The position numbers and the translations under genes are program-made. A model generated the notes under the pieces. It saw only the letters and a list, made by a program, of their open reading frames with translations. It was not told the DNA's origin and ran no database searches. A DNA stretch of 64,000 bases from Paragonimus westermani (Eukaryota; Platyhelminthes; Trematoda; Plagiorchiida; Troglotrematidae): the NCBI GenBank assembly GCA_008508345.1, contig QNGE01001679.1, forward strand, positions 1 to 64,000. The letters run 5' to 3'. This document shows positions 19,896 through 31,407 of this stretch, piece after piece; the stretch's first letter is position 1; each line of letters starts with the position of its first letter.

Positions 19896-22269
19896 TATAC
19901 ACACAGGATTCTGAACATATATTGCGGCTTAGAAACTAGTGGAACTAGGGCACGAAATTTACTGCTATATATGAATGTATATAAGTACACAAATACAGGA
20001 GAAATAATTGAACCTGGGGCATATAAAGGTTGCAATGGATAATGGAAGGCAGTAAAACTAATTTGTGGAACGGGCTCACCAATATCCTGGCGTTAGTTCC
20101 TAAGTTCGTACGCCCCAAGTTTTCTCAACTTTGCGTTGCCGTGAATCGGAAGCCTCAGGGAGAGAACGGTGACCCTGCAAACTAACTTTATTTATTGATT
20201 TACTCACCGTTCATGAGCAGACTTCAACGCAAGGGAGTTGGACTTGGGAGCACCTTGAGCACAACCACACGGCAGCGGCCTGAGAGGACGTGTGTCGACG
20301 GAAATCCCAGTCGACCTTCAGAATTCAAACAAGCGTCAGGCTGGTTAAGCGGCGTTCCTAATAGTCATGGCTAAAACATTGTTGTCCCAATGAATGTAGC
20401 CTACAATAGTAGAGATGGCGCGGATTCATCATACAGCTACGAGTAAAACCGGAATACCTACACCGACACACTAACTTTGATGCCAGTGGTTTATAGTAAA
20501 TTCACACTCACAAGGTAATGTGAACCGGCGCGGTGGTACTGGCAAGGCAACTCTCACTTCGCACAAAGTTGAGGACGTTGGGGACGTCGAAGGTAATCTC
20601 ACTACAGATACACACGACTTGGACCTCCAACTTCGAGCCCGTGAAAAAATCACTGTGAATCGGTACCATACCCCGCTTTCAACGAATGCTTTTCAGATCA
20701 GCTGTTGACCACAAAACACCGATTATGACAGACCGACAGAATCCACGTATCGTGTCCATTATAATAAATGATGAATCGCTTACTGCAATCAGCGTGATAT
20801 ATATTTCGGTCCGAAGCACCTGTCTGCAGAAAATACCCGACGGACATGCGGAAGTTCTCGTCCACATGATCAAATTATACGAAATGGCCGCAAAACAGAA
20901 CACGAGAAGTGTCGTTCTCTATCCATCCACGAGGCAGCAACTGATCAACAAACTCTTATTTGTTATAACGCCTCGCGGATATATGGGTCAAGGCAGTAGT
21001 CGCATGTCGCGTCGAACTTGATTGACCATGCTTGGCAGGGTGCGCAATTCCGTTCATGTCAACAACCTTCCGGACACAGTAACGTAAGACCGTTTTCCTT
21101 GTGTATGTGGTAAAATTTTTAACTTCAACTTTTGAAAAACTAATTCACTTATAACAATCATTGCAACGACCCGGTGGAGTTTGCGGCTGCCGTCACAAGT
21201 ATTTCGATTAAAAAAGGTGTGTTATTATTTGGTGTTAAGATATCTGTTGTTCACTTGCGGTATACCGTTCACATGTGAACCTGCAATTGTGTTTATGTTC
21301 CTGTTTGCATGCCCTAAGAATGTTTTGTGAAACGACGAAATCGGTTGTTTTTTTGTTTTGGTGATTCACTAGGTAGTGCAATTAATTAACAAGCGACAGT
21401 TTTTTTATAGTCTCTTTCCTGCGAAGAAAGAACTTCGGTTCTAGAGAAGTGGTTATACGTTGGAATACCCGCTGATTGTGCCAGGGGTCCGAAATGTGCA
21501 CTTAAATTGACATTTGACTGAATACACTTGATCGTTCGGCGTGGACTAAGTAAGAACGTCACACACACGTGGCTGTGTACGGGGAAGCAGGTTACGATTA
21601 GGTTGAAAAACTGAAGTAGCGCAGCGGGTGAATGTTGAGCATAATCATTGTCGTGGCATCCAAGGCGTGCTTAGGCTAATAATCCCGTGCTTTACGGACC
21701 TATATCGAGTGGCTTTACCCAAGATCAAGCCTGGTGTACCGCGNTCGAGTGGCTTTACCCAAGATCAAGCCTGGTGTACCGCGAAGCGATCCGCGAAGCG
21801 ATCATGGATATTCATGGATGGTTTGGGATCTTCAGAGTCGTGGACGTAAATATTAAGTCGCTTCCATGTGTACGGGGCACGAAGTAGAAGAGGTTTATTT
21901 CGCGAAGCTGCCAAAAGTAGCATTCCAAATTCGATCGCCGAATCAACTTAGCGATATATTTTCCGAAATAAGTGTGCTCTGTAGATAAGGTCACACTAGG
22001 GTCCCTTGCTGGAACTGTGGCAGATAAGACTGTTTTGTTTGCTGAAACACGCGCACCCGAACTCATGAAGCAGACTTTTCGGAAGAATAAGTGCGGCGTT
22101 ATCTCTTTGCGATTTCCCTCAATGTTAGAAGAGGTTGAGGAGGTATTCGACACAATGGTGCTAAAGTCTTTTACTCCGTTCGTGTGTTGGTGGGGACACT
22201 TGACCGAGGGAACAAGTTTGGCATTTGACAACGTTAAACTCGACGAGATATGTTTTGAACCATTGGAAC
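19896..22269. other. No recognisable gene; contains a probable assembly duplication
   Basis: An LTR or primer-binding site for the gypsy relic might be expected just right of 19,895, but none could be identified. The frames at 20,686-21,021 (plus, 111 residues), 21,812-22,231 (minus, 139 residues) and 21,972-22,283 (plus, 103 residues) overlap or lack motifs. The perfect 39-base duplication at 21,705-21,783 is listed separately. Confidence 0.35.
21705..21783. repeat. Exact 39-base direct duplication around a single N
   Basis: Bases 21,705-21,743 and 21,745-21,783 are identical and separated only by N at 21,744. This is the signature of two contig ends that overlap but were joined with a placeholder base, so the duplication is probably not real. 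Confidence 0.9.
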
Positions 22270-22505
22270 CGTCTTGCTGGTGACGCTTTACTTCGATTTA
22301 CAGCTCTGTTGTTTGCTTGCAATTTGGAGGCATCTTGATGCAGAATATTTGAATACAGGCGAAGCTATTTTTCATTATTGGGCCCCTTCCCATTCCCTTC
22401 CTTGTTCTTCTCTTCCTGCACAGGGTTGGTTTTTTCTTGGCGGTTTTGTGGCAGTTTAGCATCAGTGCGAGCCATAAGTGTATTCCGGTCTGTGATGATG
22501 ATAGT
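22270..22505 (+). mobile_element. RTE LINE 3' end fragment
   Basis: This stretch aligns by eye with the 3' untranslated ends at 29,636-29,830 and 31,207-31,400: a shared TTTACAGCTC..GTTG start, GAATA.AGGCGAAGCTATTTT, a pyrimidine-rich block, GTTTTGTGGCAGTT and a short GATGATGAT end. No coding part remains upstream. Confidence 0.55.
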
Positions 22506-24718
22506 GCGGTGGTTCCTCAGGTCATTACGCATTCGTATAAGCACAGCTGACTGACTGTTTTGAGTAAGTTCAAGCTGCCTTGTTTGGGGAGAAGCTGGAA
22601 ATTTGAGAAGACGCTGAGCGCGTCAGCGGAGTTGTCACCGACTCTGACTGGACCGAGTGAGATACGTGATTTTGAGACTGTCGGTTCTTTAAGGGAACCA
22701 TTAAGCATGGTGCTTGTGCTGGCTACTCAGATGTCAGTCTCTTACGTTTTTCTCTGGAGCGATCAGTGTGGAAGATGATACCTCCTGGAATTTCATTGCT
22801 CCTCAGTGGGAAAACAGTCACAGTAATTTTGAACAGCCGCGATCGACATTCGTCTGGGACAAGGCTGAAGCGCGGAATACTCAGTCTTTTGCACATCCAA
22901 ATTTCCCAGGTTTAGGAAAGATCGGAGAAACTTTCATTGAATTGCTTCATGTTTTTTGTTGTCTCTATACATGCCAGGTACGTTACGGGAATGATCAGCG
23001 CTAGCTAGATGTTGTAGTTGTTGCTTAATCAGTGATATCCTAGGGTGAGTTGAAGGGCTGCCGAAGGAAAGGAGTTCAAGCGTTTCTGCAAGAACCTTCT
23101 CAGTTCTTAGTACCCCAGCGAGGACAACACTAACCACTCTGTAACTGCAAAGATAAATTATTGCACTCCGGTGGTTGGGTTCAATGACGCATTTCAGTGC
23201 CAATCGAGCGTCAGTCATGACTGACTCACATAGTTTTTCTAGTGCCTGCAATGCATTCATTAAGGTTATCACACCCTGAGTTGGTTGATGTGCACCAGCG
23301 TGGGCATCACCACAACGGAGCTTGCTGACTTTTCACGCTGGATCTGAACTGGGCCACCGAGGCGCTGGTAGTGTCCTCCGGGTTGGCAAATAGCTGTACG
23401 GAGGATGTGTACCAATGGCATCTACGCTGGATGCTTTTCAGTTTGGTTGCAATCGACACATCGCATAGTTCCAAAGAGGAGCCCAGATAGGGTGTATGAA
23501 ACCAAGTATCAAAACCGAAGCGTCGCTACACATAATCCTTTACACAGACCACCGTACAACACGAACTGCAAGTAACTCGTTTGGCCACCGTGCAAGCTGC
23601 AGTGGTTGGAGTTAATGGATTAACCTGCAGCAGTAACAAGTTTTAATATGCCACACGAATCTTCCACCTCAGTGTAAAATTGCCGGTCTTGAAGAAAAAG
23701 CTTGGGCCTAACCAAAAAGTAGACTTGCAGATAAATACAGGATGTTCACAAAAACAGGCAGAACACAATACTAGCGCATCTTCAAATTCACCGATTAATT
23801 CATGGTTTTGAGGTGGAGGTCCAAAGCAGCCGAATCCAGTCAATTTGTCTGTTTCGGTTTCTGTCATGGGCCTATTAACCTGAAAGGCAACAGCTGAAAA
23901 CATAAATTAGCGCCGATCTTGAAAACGACAAGCACCACCAACAATATAAGGTTGAGAAAATAACCATGCCATAAGAAACAAAGTCGAACAGCACCTTAAA
24001 CCGAACTCCTATAGCCCAACTAATATGCTCAGGTAGAAGATCGTCCCAATGGTTAACCCTGTTAAAAAAGAATTGGTACCTGAAGAAGGTCCGATGACGG
24101 AGCTTTTGGAGTCTCTTATCGTGACCTCATCGACTGTTATTGGCCATTACGACTAAGAACTGTTGTACGAAACCTACGCTAAAGAAAAGTCTGAACATTA
24201 ATTCATTGTGTAGCCGTCAAAAGTTGAGTGGATGAAGATAAATAATTTCAAGTCGTGACTTGTGTTCGGTATTTTATAGACCCGTGAATAACCATAACAG
24301 CTGTCTGTTAGAGGAGGAATAACATAACACATTGTTTGGTTCTCACCATAGAAACTGATATGATAAAAAAGCAGTGATTCGGCGTGTTGATCTTATATAT
24401 ATCGTTGCTTGCCCTTAAAAATGGTGCATACGGCGAGGCGTAGGGCCAGTTATAGGTTTGGCTGTGGGGCGGGAACAAAAAAACGAAGAGGTCGATCTTA
24501 GCGAAAGTTAGTTTGAGAAGCAACAGTGCAAATTGTCCGTTCCAAAATACCCATTGTAGTCATGGGAACGACAGGGTAGCGAACAATACTTGTTTTCTGT
24601 GTTTGATCATCAGGCTAATTACAGCATAATAAATATGAAAAAAGTGACTAGGGTGAGTCAGGAAAGCGGTCAATATAGTTTATGGACGGCATGTTTGTTA
24701 TCAGCTACGCAATCACCG
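22506..24718. other. No recognised gene; one unclassified 112-residue minus frame
   Basis: The minus frame at 23,272-22,934 is open for 112 residues (starts MITLMNALQALEKLCESV; contains IIYLCSYRVVSVVLAGVL). It has a protein-like mix of Leu/Ala/Val, but I do not recognise it. It could be an exon, an element ORF, or chance. TACCTGAAGAAGGTCCGATG near 24,078 resembles the short conserved motif often found at Penelope-like element ends, but I could not support an element there. Confidence 0.25.
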
Positions 24719-24905
24719 TTCAAAATCGTGGGCTTGATTGATTGTGTGCCAAGGGAGGTTGAGTGTCCGCACGAATTCTCTTGAGCGCAGAGGTTTGGGT
24801 TGCGCAATCGGATGCGAATGGCTTCGGCAACGGTCAACATTCGGAATCTCACTATTTTTGATCGATTCCTTGATACTCCGTAGACAAGCACCTTTCTTAC
24901 TGACA
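24719..24905 (-). mobile_element. Inverted C-terminal fragment of a Penelope-like element
   Basis: On the minus strand this reads SRNRSKIVRFRMLTVAEAIR then RLRNPNLCAQE and SLGTQSIKPTI. It is almost the same as the C-terminal end of the plus-strand element at 26,074-26,262 (RNRSKMLRFRMLTVAEAIRI). The two form an inverted repeat of about 187 bases flanking the RT. It abuts the truncated RT start with no spacer. Confidence 0.75.
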
Positions 24906-26262
24906 GGTTATACGGTCTGCCCAAAGTGCACAAAGTAGGCCTGTCTTTGAGATCCATTTTAGATATGTGCAACTCGCCTTATCATGCTCTGGCCAAATGG
25001 CTTGCCGGTCTGCTCGAACCCATCAGGTTGGAGCTAGCGAAACACAGTCTCCGAAACACGTTTCATTTCATTGACACAATCCAAGACCTGAACTTAAACA
25101 ATCAAAGAATGTTCTCATTTGATGTTGCTTAGCTATTTACGAACTGCTGGTGCCTTGTACAAGCAACGTTCAGTTTTTGTTCAACAATGCGATCCACCGA
25201 CAGAGAGATGGAATGGCAATGGGTTCGCCTCCAGGTTCCCTGTTAACTGACGTTTTCATGAGTAGACTGGAGACTAACCAATTGAGTGCGGTCATCGAAC
25301 AATTCACGTTTTACAAACGCCGTGCTGATGATATTTTTTGCGTCATCAACGAGAATGCTAAGATGAACAGAGTCATAGCAGCTTTTAACTCCGCTCATAG
25401 CAGTACTAAATTCACCAAGGAGTCGGACAACAATGGTCAAACAATTTTTTTGTACGTTGGCATAGTAAGAAGAGAAGATGGTTCAATCCGACGAAATGTG
25501 TACAGAAAACAGACTTGGAATGGCCACTACATTCACTTTGACAGTTTTGTTCCGCTAAATCAAAGGCAAAACCTCATACGATGCCTGTCGGGTAGAGCGT
25601 TAAAGATCTGCACCTCTGACACTTTATAAGCTGAGCTGGATTTTCTACAAGAGGTGTCCATGCACAATGGCAACCCAATGCGTTTCATTCAGAATGCGAT
25701 GCAGGCGGTAGAGTTGATACTTAAGCCACCCTCTGTGAATAAGAAACTTGCGTTTATTAGTCTTCCTTTCAAGGGAGATCCTATGGCCGAAATTATCTCC
25801 AGAAAGCTACGAAAGTCAGTCGAAACAACCTACCTAGCTGCTCAATTGTGCATCAGTTTCCGTCCTACACCCGTTATGTCAATAACTTCCATGTTCTGCA
25901 AGCGGTTTTTGTGTGTATTCATTTGTTTGCTCGTGCCGAGCATCATATATTGGTCATACCACAGGGTGATTGTCTGACAGAGTGCGTGAACACCATCCTG
26001 CGTGGTTGAACATTGGTGTGATTAAAACGGTTTTAAGCGATTGTTGCTCACTTGACCGACTTTAATCATCTTGTCAGTAAGAAAGGTGGTTGTCTACCGA
26101 ATGCCTAGAAATCGATCAAAAATGTTGAGATTCCGAATGTTGACCGTTGCCGAAGCCATTCGCATCCGATTGCGCAACCATGACCTCTGCGCCCAAGAGA
26201 GTTCGTTTGGACGCTTAACCTCCCTTGGCCCGCAATCAATCAAGCCCACGATTTCGAACGGT
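24905..26262 (+). mobile_element. Penelope-like element: reverse transcriptase plus GIY-YIG endonuclease, decayed
   Basis: The plus strand starts abruptly at RLYGLPKVHKVGLSLRSI (24,903-24,957), the PLE fingers motif, then SPYHALAKWLAGLLEP and FSFDVA-stop-LFTN (motif A, stop near 25,131). The open frame 25,150-25,629 has GMAMGSPPGSLLTDVF, the catalytic RADDIFCVI (about 25,320-25,346), VYRKQTWNGHYIHFDS and CLSGRALKIC, all typical of PLE RT. 25,654-25,930 covers the linker (LPFKGDPMAEIISRKLRK). SYIGHTTG-stop-LSDRVREHHPAWL at 25,950-26,005 is the GIY-YIG endonuclease. The tail at 26,074-26,262 is repeated inverted at the 5' end. Four or more disruptions make it inactive. The N-terminal half of the RT is missing. 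Confidence 0.85.
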
Positions 26263-26509
26263 GTAAATTTTGTATACTGAGATGTGGCTATCAAATTATT
26301 ACCTATTAAAGTCGGTGCGTACGCGCTGTATACGCTCATTAGCAAATATCTTTTCGTTAACGCCAGTATACACGATCTGGTAGACATTCCTGTGGCAGTC
26401 ATAAAAACTCATGGAAGTGTTTGAAACGTCTTCTGAGTTAAGCGGGAAAGATCAGTTTGACTATCCAAAGGGCGCCTAGGCCTTCTTTACATTCACCTCG
26501 TAGTGCATC

Positions 26510-28085
26510 CGTCGGAAGCAGAAGTGGTCCTGGGGCTCAAGTTATTGAAGCATAATAGGGCCGTTCGACCAGACTTCTCTTTCCTTCTCTTTCCAATGAT
26601 GGTGGAGTGAGGTTGCTGTCAGAACGGACAAAACCTCTCCAGACGATCTGGAAGACTGAAGAGGTACCTCGTGATTGGTGCCTATCAACAGTCATTCCCG
26701 TTTTCAAAAAGGGGGCCAAAGTCTATGTGAAGACCACAGAAGCATCAGTTTGGTGTCTGTTGCGTCCAAGTTACTCACTGGTCTCATTTTACGTCGGCTC
26801 ACTAAGCCCAGAGAAAGTCAGATACGCGAAGAACAAGCAGGATTCAGATCCAGTCGGGGGTGTGTTGATCACATTTTTACCTTAGGACGGATCTTGGAAC
26901 ATCGGCATTCACATAGGCAGCCGACGGTCATGGTCTTTTTGGATCTGAGGACTGCTTTCGATTCAGTTGCTCGTAACGTTCTCTGGAGCTGTCTCCTTCG
27001 CAAGGGAGTACCAGAGAAATACNNNNNNNNNNNNNNNNNNNNNNNNNNNNNNNNNNNNNNNNNNNNNNNNNNNNNNNNNNNNNNNNNNNNNNNNNNNNNN
27101 NNNNNNNNNNNNNNNNNNNNNNNNNNNNNNNNNNNNNNNNNNNNNNNNNNNNNNNNNNNNNNNNNNNNNNNNNNNNNNNNNNNNNNNNNNNNNNNNNNNN
27201 NNNNNNNNNNNNNNNNNNNNNNNNNNNNNNNNNNNNNNNNNNNNNNNNNNNNNNNNNNNNNNNNNNNNNNNNNNNNNNNNNNNNNNNNNNNNNNNNNNNN
27301 NNNNNNNNNNNNNNNNNNNNNNNNNNNNNNNNNNNNNNNNNNNNNNNNNNNNNNNNNNNNNNNNNNNNNNNNNNNNNNNNNNNNNNNNNNNNNNNNNNNN
27401 NNNNNNNNNNNNNNNAAAGACGTTCGGTTGTCGCTGAAAGGAAGGGTCTATAATGCTTGTGTGCGTTCCATTCTGTTGTATGGTTCGGAAACGTGGCCTG
27501 TTCGCAAGCAAGATATCAACAGGCTTGCTGTGTTTGACCATCGTTGTCTCCGCCACTTGGCCCACATTAAGTGGGCTGATCGTGTGAGCAATGCGGCAGT
27601 TCGCCGGCGCGTATTCTGGAACGTTCGGGATGTGCGATCAATTGGTCAACTAATTACGTTGCACAGCTTGCGATGGTTGGGTCACGTTCTCCGTATGTCA
27701 GCTGAGCGTTTACCGTATCGGGCATTGTATACTGAGTCCACCAACAGTTGAGTAAAACCGCGTGGTGGTTAACCAACAGCGTGGTCACGAAATATGATGA
27801 CCTTGACAGCTCCACTGAGCAAAGTGGGCAGGTATCACATGCCTGGATGGGGTCCTCGTGATCACTCAAAACTTTGGCTAGAGACGCCATCCGAGATGAC
27901 AGTGTCGCAGTCAATGGCGTACTTCTATCCATACCATTTCTCGTTCTTCCGTTTAGTCTTCTTTAATATTTGTTGACCTTAGTAACGTTTCCTTCAAGGA
28001 TATTCCACGTCACTGTTGAGGTGAGCGGTGGCCCGAGCCACAGTACCTTTGGTCAGGCTCATGGCTTTTATGATAATGATGATTC
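26510..28085 (+). mobile_element. RTE LINE reverse transcriptase to 3' end, with assembly gap
   Basis: In order: EAEVVLGLKLLKHNRAVRPD (about 26,515-26,575), IPVFKKGA after a frame break, and the open frame from 26,675 with ISLVSVASKLLTGLILRRL, EEQAGFRSSRGCVDHIFTLG and TVMVFLDLRTAFDSVARNVL (motif A aspartate present). After the N gap come SLKGRVYNACVRSILLYGSE, VFDHRCLRHLAHIKWADRVS and LRWLGHVLRMSAERLPYRAL, then MPGWGPRDHSKLWLET near 27,840. This is the RTE-clade signature seen in schistosome SR2-like elements. The 3' end is near 28,085 (GATAATGATGAT). The gap hides motif C, so activity cannot be judged. Confidence 0.85.
27023..27415. other. Assembly gap (393 N)
   Basis: A run of N inside the RTE reverse transcriptase. 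The reading frame before and after is the same element type, so the missing part is probably RTE palm and thumb sequence. Confidence 0.98.
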
Positions 28086-28327
28086 GGGATGTGGCGGGTG
28101 CTGGTCTGAATGGCCGAATTTCACCTCTTGGATACCGTTGAAAAAATGTTCTCATCAGTCAATTGAATATTCACTTCACCAACCTTGATATCGGAGTAAA
28201 GATAGAGTCAGCGTCCTAAACTCGTTTTCTATCTGGAACGTTGGAGCTGCACTACAGGAAAAATGAAAACTGCTGGTGTTTTCTAACGGCAAGGGTCGCC
28301 GTACGCGTGAATGTGATGAATAAGCTC

Positions 28328-28332
<5 letters not shown>

Positions 28333-28377
<45 letters not shown>
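28333..28377. repeat. (TA)n microsatellite
   Basis: About 22 perfect TA repeats. A shorter TA run lies at 28,538-28,550. No gene is seen in 28,086-28,980. Confidence 0.97.
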
Positions 28378-28382
<5 letters not shown>

Positions 28383-28979
28383 AGCCAGTTACAGGCAGCC
28401 AACGCCAGTGCAAGTATAATAACCGGATATGCAAAAAGGTGCCACCAGGACAACCAGTCATTCTGTGGGAAAACTGTTGGACTACTAGACTGATAACATG
28501 AGTGCGATCATCCCAGTTTCTTGTCGTGTTCGACGGCTATATATATATATTTGATGTATTTAACACTAACGGTTATTTGGGTTGGAATATGTCTCAACAC
28601 ATGGATTGACATAGATTGTCGGGTGGAAAGAAAAAGAATATAGGCAAAATGGATTTGGAGCACAAATCCACAATGCGAGCTTTTCCACCTCCTTCTCCCT
28701 TGGTTAGGCTATCATCTCAGTCGTTAACGACCATAAGTGTGATCAGCGCTGTGTTCCGAGCCATCGTTCATCGGAACAGAGACGAAGAGTATTTTAGAAC
28801 AAAAAGATTATCCAAAGAAAATGGAGACTTTGTAAAATAAGGGGAAACAAAAGGGGTTTGTGGGTGCAGGCCTGCTGTCACATATTACGTTTCCAATCAG
28901 CAGTTTGGATGCTTTCGAAGTGCCCAGCCGAACAGGCGATATCTGTCGACGTTCTGTTATAAAAAGCAAGGACTCACTA

Positions 28980-29820
28980 TTCCGCAATCACATCGTGTTC
29001 GCTAATCTGAAATACCTATGACGACAGAGAAGTGTCTCTCTGAAGCTTAAGGGCCGTGTTTATCAGACAACAGTGAGGGCTGTATTACTTTACGGCAGCG
29101 AAACTTGGCCACTCAATATAGAAGACGTGATCCGTCTACAAGTATGTGACCACCGATGTTTGCATTCGATCGATCGTATCGGGTGACACCAGCGAGTAAG
29201 CAACGAGGAGGTTAGGAAGTGGGTGTTTGGCACTGGTTGTCAAACGAGTTCTTTTACCCAATCCTTACGTTTTCATCGACTTAGATGGCTAGGTCATGTA
29301 TTAAGGATGCCAGCTAGTCGCCTGCCACACCATGCACTTTTTATAGACGCTGCGGCCGACTGGCGCAAGGTTCGAGGTGGACAGATGATGGCCTGACGTA
29401 GACAAATGAAATCGTCCATGAGGAGGTTGTTCACTGTAGATCGGGGTCGCCTCCCGGGCTGGGACCCTCGCGACTCACGGAGCTGGTGGCTGGGACTTTG
29501 GTTGAGATAGCGATTAGTTGAACTTAATAACGTGAACGTTGTTGTTTGGCCGAGTTGTCTGCAAAGTGAGTGCATTTGATGACGTGGAGCAGTGAACGCC
29601 ATGAGGAAGCTGACTCTCTGATGCTGCCTTGCTTTCACTTACAGCTCCGTTGCTCGTTTGCAAGTCACCCTGATGTTGAATGTTTGAATACGGACGTAGC
29701 TATTTTCAGTACTTAGTTCCTTTCCCGTCCCTTTTTCTCTCTCATTCCATACAGGGTTTGCTTTTTTCGTGGTTGTGTGCTAGTTAGGCTTCAATGTGAA
29801 CCACTGATGTATTACTATCT

Positions 29821-29852
<32 letters not shown>

Positions 29853-29856
29853 AATG
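28980..29856 (+). mobile_element. RTE LINE C-terminal fragment with (GAT)n tail
   Basis: The plus strand reads FANLKYL, then [39 protein letters not shown], VSNEEVRKWVFGTGCQ, FHRLRWLGHVLRMPASRLPH and RLPGWDPRDSR, the RTE C-terminus. The 3' untranslated region from about 29,510 ends in a GAT microsatellite at 29,821-29,855. RTE elements characteristically end in such short tandem repeats rather than poly(A). Confidence 0.85.
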
Positions 29857-29879
29857 TTAACCGCGTCTTTGTTCAGTCT

Positions 29880-30075
29880 CCTCACAGTTTTACCCATCTG
29901 TCGGTGATTTCGCTGACTAGTACACTATGGGGCAAACGAACACTGAGCTCACGAAGAACGTGACCCAACCGTTGTATGCTGTACAGTCTGATTATTTGGC
30001 CGTTCGTCTGAAGATTTTGAGGATACGCTTCAGTGGACGGTGTAGCTAACTGGAGGCTGTGAAATACCACAGGCG
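29880..30075 (-). mobile_element. RTE LINE C-terminal scrap
   Basis: Minus-strand frame 30,070-29,882 contains IIRLYSIQRLGHVLRELSVR then LPHSVLVSEITDRWVKL, a variant of the RWLGHVLRM..RLPHRAL block. The subfamily is more divergent than its neighbours. A related scrap lies at 43,925-44,010. Confidence 0.55.
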
Positions 30076-30517
30076 GCCAGCGACTAAGTCTTATTCGCTC
30101 GACAAAAGTCTGGTAACTCCTGGAGCATAAGACATGACCAGTATGTGCAACATGACAGAACTGTTAATGACGTCATCTTTAATCGATGCTAAATGTAAGT
30201 GCAGAATGTAGATGGATAGGGCAATGCGTGGACCGCAAAAGTACCGTTTATTGTTTGAGTTGTCACTGCCCTATCACGTGTTAAATCGTCCCGTTCATTG
30301 TTGTAGATGGAAGGTTTCTGCGTTCTCAAGAATATCTAATTGCGTATCGGTCTGAGTCTGTCGGACAGCGCAAGCGTTGGTTCGGTGACTAAATTTTCAA
30401 CGACCCTTTCTTATGAAGACTGACCGTTTAGGCTAACGTGGATTTGGAAGATCGGAAGCTTTGTCTCAGACCTGGTTGTAGTAAGTTTGGCCATTGCGAT
30501 AATGACGTGGCTGATAT

Positions 30518-30735
30518 ATGCGTCTACAAAGAGTGCACGGTGTGGCAGGCGACTAGCTGGCATTCTTAGTACATGACCTAGCCATCTAAGTCGACGAAAA
30601 CGTAAGGATTGGGTAAAAGAACTCGTTTGACAACCAGTGCCAAACACCCACTTCCTAACCTCCTCGTTGCTTACTCGCTGGTGTCACCCGATACGATCGA
30701 TCGAATGCAAACATCGGTGGTCACATACTTGAAGC
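30518..30735 (-). mobile_element. RTE LINE fragment, inverted near-copy of 29,140-29,352
   Basis: Reverse-complemented, this reads the same CDHRC-to-LRMPASRLPHRALF segment as the plus-strand copy at 29,140-29,352, with only a few base differences by eye and including the same in-frame TGA. The shared lesion shows that both derive from one already broken copy, by local inverted duplication or an assembly effect. Confidence 0.75.
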
Positions 30736-30775
30736 AGTTCACGTTTTCAGCTATTGGACAGTTGTATGATAGGCT

Positions 30776-31407
30776 GGCGTGTAAGTAACGAATAGGTTAG
30801 AAAGCGGGTGTTTGGCACTGATTGTCAAACGAGTTCTTTTGTCCAGTCTCCGCGTTTGCACAGGTTTAACTGGTTAGGTCATGTAATAAGGACGCCAGCT
30901 GGTCGTCTTCCACGCCGAGCACTGTTCGCAGACACTGCGACCGACTGGTGTAAGTTGCGAGGTGGACAGATAATGACCTGGCGTAGGGAAATGAAGTCGT
31001 TCATCAAGGGGTTGGCCACCGTGGGTCGTGTTCGTCTGCCGGGCTGGGGCCCTCGCGACTCACAGAGTCGGTGGCTGGAGACTTTAGGTGAGATGGCGGC
31101 CACTCGAGCTCAGTGGCTTGAATGTTGTTGTTTGTCCGAGTTGTCTGTGAAGTGAGTGCATTTAGTGACGCGAGGCAGCGAAAGCCGTAAGGAAGCTCTC
31201 TTGCTGATGACGCCTTACTCTCACTTGCAGCTCGGTTGTGTTTTTGCAAGGTGCAGGCACATTGATGTTGGATGTTTGAATACAGACGTAGTTATTTTCC
31301 TATCCTTCCTTTATAGCGTTCGCTTTTTCTTCATGGTTGTGTGGCAGTTAAGCATTAGTGTGAACCACTGATGTATTGCTGTCTATGATGATGATGATGA
31401 TGATGAC
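30776..31407 (+). mobile_element. RTE LINE C-terminal fragment with (GAT)n tail
   Basis: The plus frame from 30,808 is open for 115 residues: FGTDCQTSSF, FNWLGHVIRTPAGRLPRRAL, DWCKLRGGQIMTWRREMKS and VGRVRLPGWGPRDSQSRWLE. The shared 3' untranslated region ends in GAT repeats at 31,385-31,406. This is a 5'-truncated copy, the usual outcome of LINE integration. Confidence 0.85.

Noticed and set aside
26963..27565. 200-residue minus frame and 156-residue plus frame across the N run
   Set aside because: Length is almost entirely N; the real coding strand here is the plus-strand RTE.
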